Source: Phaeodactylibacter sp. (lineage in GTDB: Bacteria > Bacteroidota > Bacteroidia > Chitinophagales > Saprospiraceae). Taken from it: DNA of 64,000 nucleotides. A program made the position numbers and the translations under genes. Where the stretch lies: the NCBI RefSeq assembly GCF_022763345.1, contig NZ_JALEGS010000006.1, positions 26,620 to 90,619 of the forward strand. The letters are read 5' to 3'. A model generated the notes under the pieces. It saw nothing but the letters and a program-made list of their open reading frames with translations. It ran no database searches and was not told the origin of the DNA. Shown here piece by piece: positions 19,901 through 30,000 of the stretch (the first letter of the stretch is position 1; every line of letters begins with the position of its first letter).

Positions 19901-20226
19901 GCAATCATCAGGCCCTGCGGTGCGCCACTATGAACGGTGCCAAATACCTGGGGATGGACCATCAGATTGGATCACTGGAAGCCGGGAAACTGGCCGACCT
20001 GATTGTCTTGGATGAAAATCCGCTGGAAAACATCCGGAATTCTGAGTCTGTCCGCTACACTATGGTAAACGGCAGGCTTTACGATGCGGCGACTATGAAC
20101 GAGACCGGCAATTACGAACGGAAGCGCAAACCATTCTACTTTGAGCTGGAAGGCAGCGGCAATGCCTGGCCTACCATGACGGACATCAATTCGCTCATGC
20201 CCACTCAATGTGCTTGTCAGCGGTAA
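16969..20226 (+). CDS. Secreted beta-propeller / amidohydrolase fusion
   Basis: The start at the ATG 16969 gives a signal peptide (MNLRLILLLLLVTSNLIAQ); the longer reading frame from 16867 would bury it. The protein is 1085 aa. Residues about 40-640 form a TolB/PD40-like propeller, with repeated SPDGQTI, SPDGSQI and SPDGRYV blade motifs. From about 660 a metal-dependent amidohydrolase follows: the metal-binding HxH is His712/His714 in GLVDVHGHLGDF, and it closes with LEAGKLADLIVLDENPLENI. The likely role is periplasmic or exported hydrolysis of cyclic amides or peptides; the substrate is unknown. A hairpin lies just downstream. Confidence 0.9.
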   Translation: MNLRLILLLLLVTSNLIAQEEEKEWDVNNPSGAHHEKELTFTEGTWMNLDVSPDGQTIAFDLLGDIYTMPISGGEAQLLRGGLAWEVQPRFSPDGSQILFTSDAGGGDNIWVMNADGSAAKQLTKEDFRLLNNPVWMPDGQYFVARKHFTSSRSLGAGEMWMYHKTGGSGFQLTERKNDQQDVNEPAVSPDGRYVYYSEDMYPGGYFQYNKDPNSQIYVIKRYDREKGEEKTLISGPGGACRPQVSHDGKKLAFVRRIRTESVLFIHDLATGQNFPLFKGLSKDQQEAWAIFGVYTGYDWTPDDKHIVIWGQGKIWKVEVATGEATEIPFKATAKHRFQETVRFQNNAFDEQFTAKVIRHAVTAPDEQSLVFSAVGHLWKKALPDGTPERLTDDSDFEFEPAFSPDGQTLAYVTWNDQEMGSIQLLDLATGKQTQLTTEKGIYRTPQFSPDGQTIVYRKDGGNSHQGYAFCKEPGIYTLPIKGGEPTLVNPQGEYPVFSADGSRIFYQTGGYLFGSITKAYHSIKPDGSDDKKHFDGKYAQRFVPSPDNQWVAWSELHKVYVAPMPHTGQSVGLSAKTKAVPVAQVARDAGINIHWSKDSKRLYWTLGEELFSDDLTERFSFLEGSLDSLPPMDTVGLRIGLELEADRPEGTVAFTNARIITMKGDEVIEKGTVLVEGNLIKAVGTKVRVPKSATVIDCKGKTIMPGLVDVHGHLGDFRYGLSPQQNWYYYANLAYGVTTAHDPSSNSEMIFSHSEMIKAGETVGPRLFSTGTILYGADGDFKAVINNLDDARSAIRRTKAFGAFSVKSYNQPRREQRQQVMQAARELDILVVPEGGSFFYHNMSMVADGHTGVEHNIPVAPLYDDVVQFWSQTETHNTPTLIVNYGGVNGEYYWYQKTNVWEKDRLLTFTPRAVVDARARHRTMIPDEEYENGYILTSKSLKKLQDNGVNINLGAHGQLQGLGAHWELWMLEQGGMSNHQALRCATMNGAKYLGMDHQIGSLEAGKLADLIVLDENPLENIRNSESVRYTMVNGRLYDAATMNETGNYERKRKPFYFELEGSGNAWPTMTDINSLMPTQCACQR

Positions 20227-20241
20227 AGTGAAACAAAGAAG

Positions 20242-20280
20242 CTACGAGCCCTAATCCGGAAAACCGGCAAAGGCTCGTGG
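20242..20280 (+). terminator. Hairpin after the amidohydrolase gene
   Basis: A 9-bp stem (20242-20250 with 20272-20280) with an inner CCGG-AAAA-CCGG hairpin. It lacks a T-run, so it may stabilise the mRNA end or terminate weakly. Confidence 0.5.
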
Positions 20281-20481
20281 CATCATTTGGGAATTGACTC
20301 GGGTATTTGCCCGGATTCAGCCTTTTACAGCAGGCTGATGAGAAAGGATAAGTCAAAGGCAGTACCGGGACTAGCTTGCTCCCCTACTGACCCCGGGATT
20401 AACAACCGTTAATTACTGAGGTCATAACGCCTGTCAGCTTAACTTTTCGACCACAAGATTTCATTAGCGCCTCAAAACGCG

Positions 20482-20489
20482 TATATTTG
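20482..20489 (+). promoter_or_regulatory. -7 promoter element of secDF
   Basis: TATATTTG matches TAnnTTTG, about 114 nt upstream of the secDF start. No clean TTG is seen at the right distance. Confidence 0.6.
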
Positions 20490-20602
20490 CGCAGTTTTTC
20501 TTTAAAGGACACTTAGAAAGTCCTATTTATCAGCGACTTAGGTGTTTGGACAAGAAAGACAGATGCTCATTTTTTAACATTTTCTAAAAGTCACTTCGAG
20601 TT

Positions 20603-23600
20603 ATGCAAGGAAAAGGAGTAGTGAAGTTCTTCCTTGTGGTCATGACGATCGTAACGCTCGTACAGTACTTTTTCATCCTGCCTACGCAGAAAGTTGAGAA
20701 AGCCGCTGAAGAGTACGCACGCGCGTCGACCTCAAACCTATCGGAAGACCTTCAGAAGACCGCCTTCAAGATGAAGCGCGCGGAGTTTTTGGACTCCATG
20801 TCTTCGGAAGAGGTATTTAAAATCCCTCTGCTGAAGAGCTACACGTATCAGGAATTAAAGTCACAGCAACTGGCCCTCGGCCTCGACCTCAAGGGAGGTA
20901 TGAGCGTCGTGCTGCAAGTTGATCTGCGGCAATTTATCAGAGCGTTAGCCAATGACAGCAAGGACCCGACTTTTGAGGAAGCGTTAAACCGAGCATCTCA
21001 AGCGCAGAAAACCGAACAGGCCGACTTTGTTTCTCTATTCTTCGACGCATGGAACGAAGTAAAGGGCGATAAGAAACTCGCTCCGATCTTCACCCGCAAC
21101 GAAGCCCTTCGTGATGAGATCAACTACGAAACCGGTGATGGTGAAGTGGTTCGTGTGATTCGCGCCAAGGCAGACGAAACCGTAGACCTGACCTTTAAGC
21201 TCCTCAAGGAGCGTATTGATAAGCTGGGCGTTACCCAGCCTAATGTTTCTCTGGATGCCAGCCGCGACCTTATCATCGTGGAGCTGCCGGGTATCGACAA
21301 CCCGGAGCGTGCCCGTACTTTCCTGGAGGCGGCGGCCAAGCTTGAGTTCTACAACGTATTCCGCATTAATGATCCCGGCGTTCAGCAAGCCTTTATCGAG
21401 GCGAATCAGCGCCTGGCTCAGACTATGAGCGGCAGTTCGGTAGAGCGGGAAATCCTGCGTATCGACACCACTTTTGCAACGGATTCTCTGGGCAATGAAA
21501 TTGCCGGCGAGATTACAAGCATTGATACCATCTATGGCAGTGCTTCTCAGTCTGGCCCGCTTTTCGAAGCGTTGACCCTCAACACCACTGGTGCTCAGGG
21601 ACTGGCTGTTCTTGGTTTTGCCAAGAAAAACCAGCGCCGCTACATCGATAGCCTGCTGGCGAAGCCGGATGTAAAGTCGCTTTTCCCACGGGATATGGTG
21701 CTGCGTTGGGGCAAAGACCCCATGAAGGACTTCGAGACCAATGAAGTCACGGACAACTACGAACTGTATGCCCTGAAGCCATCCCGTGACGGCAAAGCGG
21801 CTATGACCGGTGATCACGTAGTAGATGCAAGTGCCAACCCTGACCCTCAGACCAATGAGGTAGCCGTATCCCTGAAAATGGACAATACTGGTGCCAAAAT
21901 CTGGGGACAACTGACAACAGAAGCTGCACAGGACAACAACCGCGAGGTGGCTATCGTACTTGACGATGAGGTGGTTTCCGCCCCTTCAGTGCGTACGCCT
22001 ATCCTGACCGGTGACTCTCAGATCACAGGTAGCTTCAGCATTCAGGAAGGCAAAGACCTTGCTAATATCCTGCAAATCGGTAAGCTCCCTACGGATACAG
22101 AAATCATTCAGGAGTCCCTGGTTGGGCCTTCCCTGGGTGAGGAGAACATCCGCAACAGTACGATTGCCCTGACGGTTGGCTTTATCCTCGTACTGCTCTT
22201 CATGATCGCCTACTACGGCGGTGGTGGTATCGTTTCCATCCTGGCACTGATCCTGAACATCTTCTTCATCTTCGGTGCACTGGCTTCCTACGGTACAGTC
22301 CTCACCCTGCCTGGTATCGCCGGTATCGTACTGACGATCGGTATGGCGGTGGATGCCAACGTGATCATTTACGAGCGTATCCGGGAAGAACTGCGGGAAG
22401 GCAAGTCATTGCTGATGGCGGTAAGTGATGGTTTCCAGAATTCTTATTCTGCCATCATTGACGCCAACGTAACGACCCTGCTGACGGCATTCGTTCTGGC
22501 CTACTTCGGCCTCGGCCCAATCAAAGGTTTTGCAGTTGTATTGATCATTGGTGTACTCTCCTCGCTGTTCACAGCGGTACTGGTAGGCCGCCTCATGATC
22601 GATCAGTGGCTGAAGAACAAGGACCGTTCCATGTCTTTCTCCACTGGCTTATCCAAGAATGCCTTCGCCGACCTGTCAATCGACTGGCTGGGCAAGCGTA
22701 AGATGGCTTACATCATTTCCGGAGCAATCATCCTGGCAGGCCTGGTCTCTATGGCGACCCGTGGCTTTGAGCTGGGTGTGGACTTCAAAGGTGGCTATTC
22801 TTACAATGTGACGATCGAGGGCGCTGAAGTGGAAGCTTCTGCACTGCGTTCTGCACTGACGGAAGCTTTCGAAGGCAACGAGCCAATTGTGAAGTCTGTG
22901 GATACGGAAAACACCTATAACGTCGTGACCGACTACCTGGTGGAATCCACTGATGATGATGCCGACGAAAAAGTGATGATGGCGCTGTATAATGGCGTAA
23001 ACGGCATCACTGGCGGTAATATTGATCTGGAGCAGTTCAAAGCACCGGACGGAAACGGCACGCACGTAGAGAGCTCAAGCAAAGTAGGACCGACGATTGC
23101 GGATGACATCAAGTCTAGCGCATTCTACGCGGCAACTTTCGCCCTGCTGCTTATCTTCCTGTACATCTTCATCCGATTCAGCAAGTGGCAGTACAGCCTT
23201 GGTGCAGTAGCCGCCCTGTTCCACGATACGCTTGTGGTTATGGGTATCTTCTCCATCTTCCACGGCATCCTGCCCTTCTCACTTGAGATTGATCAGGCCT
23301 TTATTGCAGCCATTCTGACTGTGATCGGTTATTCCATCAACGATACCGTGGTTGTATTCGACCGTATCCGGGAATTCCTGAACAACTATACGAAGAGTTC
23401 TAAGGAGGAAGTGATCAACAGCGCCGTCAACAGCACGGTTAGCCGTACGATCATCACCTCGCTGACGACCCTGTTTGTGGTCGCCATCCTGTTCTTCTTC
23501 GGTGGTGCGAGTATCCGTGGTTTTGCGTTTGCATTGCTCATCGGTATCCTCGTTGGTACCTACTCTTCGATCTTTGTGGCCACGCCAATCATGTCAGACC

Positions 23601-23677
23601 TGACAGGCGAGCTTCGGGCGAAGGATACCAAATCCGACAAAAAAGGGTTCTCCAAGGCCGCGGAAGCAGCCCGCTAA
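20603..23677 (+). CDS. secDF: Fused protein translocase subunit SecDF
   Basis: Inner-membrane partner of SecYEG that uses the proton gradient to pull exported proteins through. At 1024 aa this is the Bacteroidota SecD-SecF fusion. The SecD half has an N-terminal membrane segment, LGLDLKGGMSVVLQVDL near residue 95, a large periplasmic region, and a membrane block (about 520-690) containing GMAVDANVIIYERIREEL. The SecF half begins about residue 690, with LGVDFKGGYSYNVT and GYSINDTVVVFDRIREFL. The enlarged periplasmic insert (about 260-440) is usual in this phylum. A strong terminator follows. Confidence 0.97.
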   Translation: MQGKGVVKFFLVVMTIVTLVQYFFILPTQKVEKAAEEYARASTSNLSEDLQKTAFKMKRAEFLDSMSSEEVFKIPLLKSYTYQELKSQQLALGLDLKGGMSVVLQVDLRQFIRALANDSKDPTFEEALNRASQAQKTEQADFVSLFFDAWNEVKGDKKLAPIFTRNEALRDEINYETGDGEVVRVIRAKADETVDLTFKLLKERIDKLGVTQPNVSLDASRDLIIVELPGIDNPERARTFLEAAAKLEFYNVFRINDPGVQQAFIEANQRLAQTMSGSSVEREILRIDTTFATDSLGNEIAGEITSIDTIYGSASQSGPLFEALTLNTTGAQGLAVLGFAKKNQRRYIDSLLAKPDVKSLFPRDMVLRWGKDPMKDFETNEVTDNYELYALKPSRDGKAAMTGDHVVDASANPDPQTNEVAVSLKMDNTGAKIWGQLTTEAAQDNNREVAIVLDDEVVSAPSVRTPILTGDSQITGSFSIQEGKDLANILQIGKLPTDTEIIQESLVGPSLGEENIRNSTIALTVGFILVLLFMIAYYGGGGIVSILALILNIFFIFGALASYGTVLTLPGIAGIVLTIGMAVDANVIIYERIREELREGKSLLMAVSDGFQNSYSAIIDANVTTLLTAFVLAYFGLGPIKGFAVVLIIGVLSSLFTAVLVGRLMIDQWLKNKDRSMSFSTGLSKNAFADLSIDWLGKRKMAYIISGAIILAGLVSMATRGFELGVDFKGGYSYNVTIEGAEVEASALRSALTEAFEGNEPIVKSVDTENTYNVVTDYLVESTDDDADEKVMMALYNGVNGITGGNIDLEQFKAPDGNGTHVESSSKVGPTIADDIKSSAFYAATFALLLIFLYIFIRFSKWQYSLGAVAALFHDTLVVMGIFSIFHGILPFSLEIDQAFIAAILTVIGYSINDTVVVFDRIREFLNNYTKSSKEEVINSAVNSTVSRTIITSLTTLFVVAILFFFGGASIRGFAFALLIGILVGTYSSIFVATPIMSDLTGELRAKDTKSDKKGFSKAAEAAR

Positions 23678-23712
23678 GACCCTGTAATCATAGTAATTAC
23701 AGCCTAAAAATA

Positions 23713-23749
23713 AGAGCTGGCTCCGTTTGGGGTCAGCTCTATTTTTTTT
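23713..23749 (+). terminator. Terminator after secDF
   Basis: AGAGCTG/CAGCTCT with an inner CTCC/GGGG pairing and a GTTT loop, followed directly by ATTTTTTTT. Confidence 0.9.
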
Positions 23750-23872
23750 GTTGGTGAAATCGTCCTATCTTTAAGACGGAATAGCAGTCTCTATCTCAAT
23801 CTCACCCAAAAACCAGGAAGTGCCCCATCGGCACCTTGCCTGTATTTAGAGTTTCTAAGCCAAAAAACCGAG

Positions 23873-26833
23873 ATGAGAAGATTTACACTATTCCTCCTGC
23901 TCCTGCTTTTGGAGCTTCCCTCCATTTTTGCAGCCACCGATTCTTTAGTTATCGATGTAGAGGCGGACCGCTTTCGGCAACGGCTCAAAACAGCCGCTTT
24001 CGGGCCTTTCTCTTTAGTCTTGCGACAGCTTAAGCCCGGAGAAGACTACCAGCTTTGGCTGAGCCCGCAGGCACAGCAGGGCGGTACGGTAAGGTTCCTG
24101 ACTGAGGGTGAACCACCAACCGTCACTTACCGCTTCAGGGCGTCTCTGTCTTATGCGTCTATTCCGGTTGCTCAGTTGACACCGAACGTTGAAAGCACCC
24201 GCTTTGTCCTGTCTGTCAGCTGTTCATCTTGCAGCAGGTCGACCGGTGCCCGTTCCAATGGCCTGTCGGTAACCTCAGGCATTGCCGCGTCCAATTTGAT
24301 AAGAGATGTTTTTATTGGTGGCGACTGTTTTGATGTAGACAGTGTCAGCCTGATCGGCAGTACAGAAAGTGTAGGGCAGTTTGAGCTGGGCAGCTCCTCG
24401 ATCGGCATCGAATCGGGTGTGATCATTTCCAGTGGCGATGCCTCGGACGCGATGGGGCCCAATTTTACCGGGAATATCGGAGATGAAATGGATGGTGGCG
24501 GCCACCCGGATCTGGCAGTATTGGCCGGATCGAATACACTTTATGACGCCACAGGGATATCCTTCCAGTTTACGCCGACCGTTGACAGCATCGCTTTCCG
24601 GTACACTTTTGCTTCTGAGGAATACTGCGAATTTGTGGACGCCGGGTATAATGATGTTTTTGGTTTTTTTATCAGCGGCCCGGGGTTGAATGGTGGGTTT
24701 ACAGGGAATGGGGAAAACATTGCCGTTTTACCCGGTTCCAACATTGGGGTGACCATCGACAACATCAACGACGACGACAATTCAGCCTTTTTTGTCCCCA
24801 ACTCATTCAGCTGCGGCACGGCATCCATCAACCATGACATACAGTTTGATGGCTTCACTACGGTGCTTACTGCGGTTGCCGAGGTTCAGGCCTGTGAAAC
24901 TTATACCATCAACCTGCTCGTCGGAGATGTTGGCGACGGGCTTTACGATTCTGCTGTTTTTCTCGAAGCCAATAGTTTTTCTGCGGGAGGCACGGTCACC
25001 GGGTCCGCCCTGTCGCCTATTACCAATGAAAACATAACCTACGAAACTTGCTCCGACGGCTACTTCAGCCTGGACGTTGGCGGGGACTTAACCACTACTC
25101 GTATCGTCAATCTTGCCTTTTCACCAAACAGTACCGCTACTCCGGGTGTGGATTTTGACAGTATTCCGCTGATTGTACAAGCATTACCAGGCCAATCTAC
25201 AATCGAGATCCCTGTAAACGTATTTCCCGACACCCTCACAGAAGGGCAGGAATCCATTATTCTGGAAATTGAAAATGCCTGCTCCTGCACCAATGGGACA
25301 GTGGAGCTATGGATTCAGGACAGCGCCCCGCTAGAAGCCTCCACCCTGCCAGCAGAAATATGCCCGGGCGACACCGTAATGCTACAATCCACAGTACAAG
25401 GGGGCATTCCGGAATACAGCTATGAATGGAGCAACAGTGCCGTCAGCCCTGACATTACAGTGCAGCCCACTGGCACCGAAACGTATACCCTGACTGTGAC
25501 CGATCAATGCGGCAACACGGTAGTAACCACTGCTGCCATACAGGTAAATGAGCCTCCGGAGGTCTATTTTGATTTGCCGCCCAGGCTCACTTGTCTGGCA
25601 GACACCGTTGTATTGAGTGCCGTCAACAGCACCTATGGAGCAGGATTCTCCCTGCAATGGGGTACTCAGGGCGGACAGTTCGCCACTGAGCCAGAAGGGC
25701 TTACAGCTTCAGTCAATGCCACAGGGATGTACACCCTGGCCATAGCAGACCTGGAAACCGGATGTACAAATTCGGGGGAAGTCTACGTGGAAGCAGATAC
25801 GATCCCGCCCACCGCAGATGCCGGGGATGACTTTGTCATTAATTGTGGAGCAACCCTGGTAAGCCTGAATGGCTCCGGCTCGGACCGCGGGCCTCATATC
25901 TCGTATCAGTGGTCGACCGCGGGCGGGCATTTCGCATCCGAACCCACTTCGATCTCGCCAGACATAGATGCTGCCGGTGTTTACAACCTGTTGGTTACCA
26001 ATACAGAAAACGGCTGTGCGGCTCAGGATGAAGTGGTTGTCACTCAACTAGCTCCTGAGGCCAGCTTTGAGCTCCGGCAACCGCTCTGCTACGGAGACGT
26101 GGGAAGTATTCAGTTTCAGCAAGTCACCGGCGGCACGCCTCCCTACGAATATTCAGTAGATGGCGGCGCAAGCTATCAGCCCAATCAGGTTTTCGCTGCC
26201 CTACCATCCGGCAATTATACCCTCTTGGTGAAAGACGATAACGGCTGCATGTTTGAAACCAGTGCCTCCATCACCCAACCGGATTCCACTATTGCCGTTA
26301 TTCAACCCGCTGAAGCCACTATCGTATTTGGAGAAAGCTATACTATCCATGCGCAGACCAACCTCCCCGATGAAGACATCGCTCAGGTTTTCTGGTCTAA
26401 CGCCCATACCCTGGATTGCGAGGACTGTTTACGCCCGGTTGCCAGTCCACAGCGCACGACCGACTACCTGATGACCATCATCAGCCAAAATGGCTGTACG
26501 GATCAGGCTCCTTTCCGTTTGTTTGTAGACCGTTCTCAGGCCGTTTACGTGCCCAATGCCTTTTCTCCAAACGGAGATGGCAGCAACGACCGGTTCTACA
26601 TCGCTGCACGGGCGGGGACTGTGGAGAATATCCGCACCTTCCAAATCTACGACCGCTGGGGAGCGCTCGTCTTTAATGGCGAAAATCTTCTGCCTAATAA
26701 CCCGCATCACGGATGGGACGGCAACTTCCGGGGAGAAATGGTCAGGAACAGTGTGCTGGCCTGGTTTGCGGAAATCGAATTCACCGATGGTAGTGTAGAA
26801 ATCCTCAAAGGGGACTTACAATTGTTCCGCTAG
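23873..26833 (+). CDS. Choice-of-anchor L surface protein with T9SS type B signal
   Basis: An exported 986-aa protein. Signal peptide MRRFTLFLLLLLLELPSIFA. The choice-of-anchor L domain is at about residues 140-370 (SNLIRDVFIGGDCFDV, ASEEYCEFVDAGYNDVFGFF, NIGVTIDNIND). A Calx-beta-like segment is at about 385-490 (TATPGVDFDSIPL, GQSTIEIPVNVFPDTL). A PKD-like unit follows, then two Ig-like repeats (about 560-730) with a Cys pair each, and an SprB-like unit (GGTPPYEYSVDGG). The type B T9SS / gliding-motility C-terminal domain starts at YVPNAFSPNGDGSNDRFYI. It is a shorter paralogue of the next gene. Likely surface adhesin; ligand unknown. Confidence 0.9.
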   Translation: MRRFTLFLLLLLLELPSIFAATDSLVIDVEADRFRQRLKTAAFGPFSLVLRQLKPGEDYQLWLSPQAQQGGTVRFLTEGEPPTVTYRFRASLSYASIPVAQLTPNVESTRFVLSVSCSSCSRSTGARSNGLSVTSGIAASNLIRDVFIGGDCFDVDSVSLIGSTESVGQFELGSSSIGIESGVIISSGDASDAMGPNFTGNIGDEMDGGGHPDLAVLAGSNTLYDATGISFQFTPTVDSIAFRYTFASEEYCEFVDAGYNDVFGFFISGPGLNGGFTGNGENIAVLPGSNIGVTIDNINDDDNSAFFVPNSFSCGTASINHDIQFDGFTTVLTAVAEVQACETYTINLLVGDVGDGLYDSAVFLEANSFSAGGTVTGSALSPITNENITYETCSDGYFSLDVGGDLTTTRIVNLAFSPNSTATPGVDFDSIPLIVQALPGQSTIEIPVNVFPDTLTEGQESIILEIENACSCTNGTVELWIQDSAPLEASTLPAEICPGDTVMLQSTVQGGIPEYSYEWSNSAVSPDITVQPTGTETYTLTVTDQCGNTVVTTAAIQVNEPPEVYFDLPPRLTCLADTVVLSAVNSTYGAGFSLQWGTQGGQFATEPEGLTASVNATGMYTLAIADLETGCTNSGEVYVEADTIPPTADAGDDFVINCGATLVSLNGSGSDRGPHISYQWSTAGGHFASEPTSISPDIDAAGVYNLLVTNTENGCAAQDEVVVTQLAPEASFELRQPLCYGDVGSIQFQQVTGGTPPYEYSVDGGASYQPNQVFAALPSGNYTLLVKDDNGCMFETSASITQPDSTIAVIQPAEATIVFGESYTIHAQTNLPDEDIAQVFWSNAHTLDCEDCLRPVASPQRTTDYLMTIISQNGCTDQAPFRLFVDRSQAVYVPNAFSPNGDGSNDRFYIAARAGTVENIRTFQIYDRWGALVFNGENLLPNNPHHGWDGNFRGEMVRNSVLAWFAEIEFTDGSVEILKGDLQLFR

Positions 26834-26860
26834 CGCACAAATTGCGACATAATTCGTATA

Positions 26861-26900
26861 AATAGGGTTGAACCAGTCAAGGATCGGCCCTATTTTTTTT
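26861..26900 (+). terminator. Terminator after the 986-aa surface protein gene
   Basis: AATAGGG/CCCTATT stem followed by a T-run (TTTTTTTT). It directly adjoins the promoter of the next gene. Confidence 0.75.
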
Positions 26901-26926
26901 GCCCTACGGAAATAACCGTATATTTA
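26899..26926 (+). promoter_or_regulatory. Promoter of the giant choice-of-anchor L gene
   Basis: TTG (26899-26901), a 17-nt spacer, then TATATTTA (26919-26926), one mismatch from TAnnTTTG. The -33 element overlaps the last bases of the preceding terminator's T-run. The leader would be about 80 nt. Confidence 0.6.
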
Positions 26927-27014
26927 TTGTGCAGTAGTAGCTATTTTACCCTAAGATGAGGAAACTACAATTAAGTACAGTATAAACGGTGTGCCATCAC
27001 CCAAAACTCGGAAT

Positions 27015-30000
27015 ATGAGAAAACATTTACTAATTCCTTTCTTTTTGCTCTTCCTTACCTCACTATTGCAAGCCACAACCGACCCTATTGTGGTAGAGCT
27101 GGAAGGCACAAGGTCAAGGCACCGCCTGTCCACAAAGGCAGAAGGCCCCTTTGCGCTGACCCTTTGCCAGTTGCAGCCCGGAGAGCAATATCAACTCTGG
27201 CTGAGCCCACAGGCACAGGAAGGAGGCGAAGTTCGTTTTCTTTCGGAAGCAGGTACACCGGAAATCACCTACAGCTTCACGGCTGCATCAGCCTGCCAAA
27301 GCATTCCGGTTACGCAGTTGGCCCCGGGAGCACTAAAGGCCCGTTTTATCCTGTCCGTTAGTTGTGAATCTTGTGAGCGCCCTCCCGGTGAAAACCGTAT
27401 GGCTGGCCTGACCATAAGCCCGGGCGTGGATGCATTGACGCTCATCCAGGATGTTTTCATCGGCGGCAACTGCTTCGATGTGTCTAACGTTACCCTGATT
27501 GGCAGCCCTTCAAGCGCTGGGCAATTTGGTATGGGCGCCACCTCAGTAGGTGTAAATTCCGGCGTCATCATCTCCAGTGGTAATGTCAGTGATGCCACCG
27601 GGCCCAACAATTCCGGTAGTACCGGTAGCAATATGGGCGGAGGCAGCCACCCTGATCTTGCAGACCTGGCAGGTTCCAATACTGTATTTGACGCAACGGG
27701 TATTGAGTTCCAGTTTACTCCCACTGTTGATAATATCACCTTCAACTACGTTTTCGCTTCGGAAGAGTATTGCGAATTTGTAGATGCGGGTTACAATGAC
27801 GTTTTTGGTTTTTTCATTAGCGGTCCCGGCATCAATGGCGGCTTCACCGGCAATGGTGAAAATATCGCCGTACTGCCCGGTTCAAACATTGGGGTAACTA
27901 TTGACAACATCAATGATCAGGACAACACCGTATTCTTCGTGCCCAATTCCGGGAGTTGTGGAGCAGGGGTCATTAACAATGACATCGAGTTCGATGGCTT
28001 TACCAGAGTGCTCACAGCGATCGCTAATGTTCAAGAATGCGAAACCTACACCATCCGGCTTTTGGTAGGTGATGTGGGCGATGGCATCTATGACTCTGCC
28101 GTATTCCTTGAAGCCAACAGTTTCGCAGCCGGTGGTACGGCTACCGGGGAAGCCTTCTCCCCCACCACCAACAGCAATATTACCTACGAGGCCTGCTCGG
28201 ATGGCTATTTCTCGCTTGATGTGGGGGGAGACCTGTCCACCACCCGTATCGTTGACCTGATCGTTTCCCCGAACAGCACAGCGACACCGGGTGTGGATTA
28301 TGCCAATTTCCCATTATCTGTGACTGCTTTTCCCGGGCAATCCACCATACAGATCCCGATTGATGTTTTTGCAGACAATATCGTAGAGGGCCAGGAAACC
28401 ATCATCCTTGAAATTCAGAACTCTTGCTCCTGCATTAACGGCACCATTGAACTCATCATTCAGGACAGCCCGCCCCTTGATGTGACGGTCCCTCCTGTTG
28501 AAGTCTGCCCCGGAGAGCCCGCATCGCTGGCTGCGGCAGTCAGTGGAGGCATCCCGGGTTTTAGTTACACCTGGAGCAATGCAGCCTCCAGTTCTGCGAT
28601 CACCGTGACGCCCAACGAAACGACCACCTATACCGTCACCGTCACCGATCAGTGCGGCCTTACGGCAACAACAGATGCAACAGTAACCGTCAGTGGTGCA
28701 TCAGAAGCTACCCTTACCGGGCAGGGGCAGTTTTGTGAAGCTCCTTTCACTGCGGAACTCCAGGTGACTTTTCAGGGGAGTGGTCCCTGGCTATTTGCCT
28801 ATTCCCTGAACGGTGTCCCTCAACCAGATATCGTCGCCACGGAAAATCCACTTATCATAGAAGTCAATTCACCTGGATTTTATCAGGCAGAATATGTTGC
28901 GCCTCAGGCCTATCCTACCTGCGTGGGGCAGGCGCAGGGTTCGGCTTTTATTGAGCTGCTCGACCTCAATCCTCAGGTAGATGCGGAGCCTGTTTCCTGT
29001 ACTGGTGCCACTGATGGGGAAGTCTCGATAAATGTGAGCGGTGGTGCGCCTCCATTTTATTTCAGCTGGTACGATGTAACAAATGACCAGCCACTGCCGG
29101 ATGAGAGCAACACTTTAACTGATCTTGCCCCCGGCACCTACGAAGCCTACATTGTCGATGGCTTTGGGTGTGCGGATACCGTTCAGGTGGAAGTGGAAGA
29201 ACCCATGCCGGTATCAGCAAGCATAGCTTCCACAGAAGGCGTGAACTGCCTGAATCCAAATGGTGGCAGTATCGATCTGGAGGTAAGCGGAGGCTCGCCA
29301 GGCTATGATTTTAACTGGAGCAACGGCGCCAGCAGTGAGGACCCCGCCAACCTTCAGGCCGGCGAATACTTTGTGACCATCACGGATGATGAAGGCTGCA
29401 CCACCACAGCTTCGGCAGTGGTTGAAGAAAACTTTGACTTGCCAACAGTAGATTCCAATGTCCCGGATACCGTCACCTGCTTCCAGCCTGCCGTCACACT
29501 GAATGGCACGGGTTCGTCCACAGGCCCTGAATTTACGGCTTCCTGGTCGGGCCCCGGATTGCCTCCAACGGATGGGCTGAACGCCTTTGCACAGCAGAGT
29601 GGCGACTTCATTCTCACGATCACCAACACCGCAAATGGCTGTATTGCCTACGATACGGTGACCGTTGCAGCCGATAATGCAGCGCCCGACGTAGTGCTGT
29701 CTCCGGGTACTATCACCTGCGATGCGCCCGAAATTCAGATCAATACTAACGGCAGCAGCAGCGGCCCCGCCTTTTCCTATTCCTGGTCGGGCCCTGCAGT
29801 GGTGAACGGTGCCAACAGCCTCTCCCCCACTGTGGATGGGCCGGGCACCTACAATTTATCCATTACAAATAACGACAACGGTTGCAGTAGCAGCAGCACT
29901 GTGGAAATCACAGAGAACACCACCCTCCCTGCCATTGATGCAGGCCCGGGTACTGAACTCACCTGCGAGGAGCCGGAAGTGTCCTTATCCGCAACCGCCA

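Larger units (their letters stand above)
20227..20602. other. Intergenic stretch before secDF
   Basis: The stretch holds the hairpin 20242-20280 after the amidohydrolase gene and a -7 promoter element at 20482-20489 for secDF, which leaves a leader of about 110 nt. No ORF of interest was found. Confidence 0.5.
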
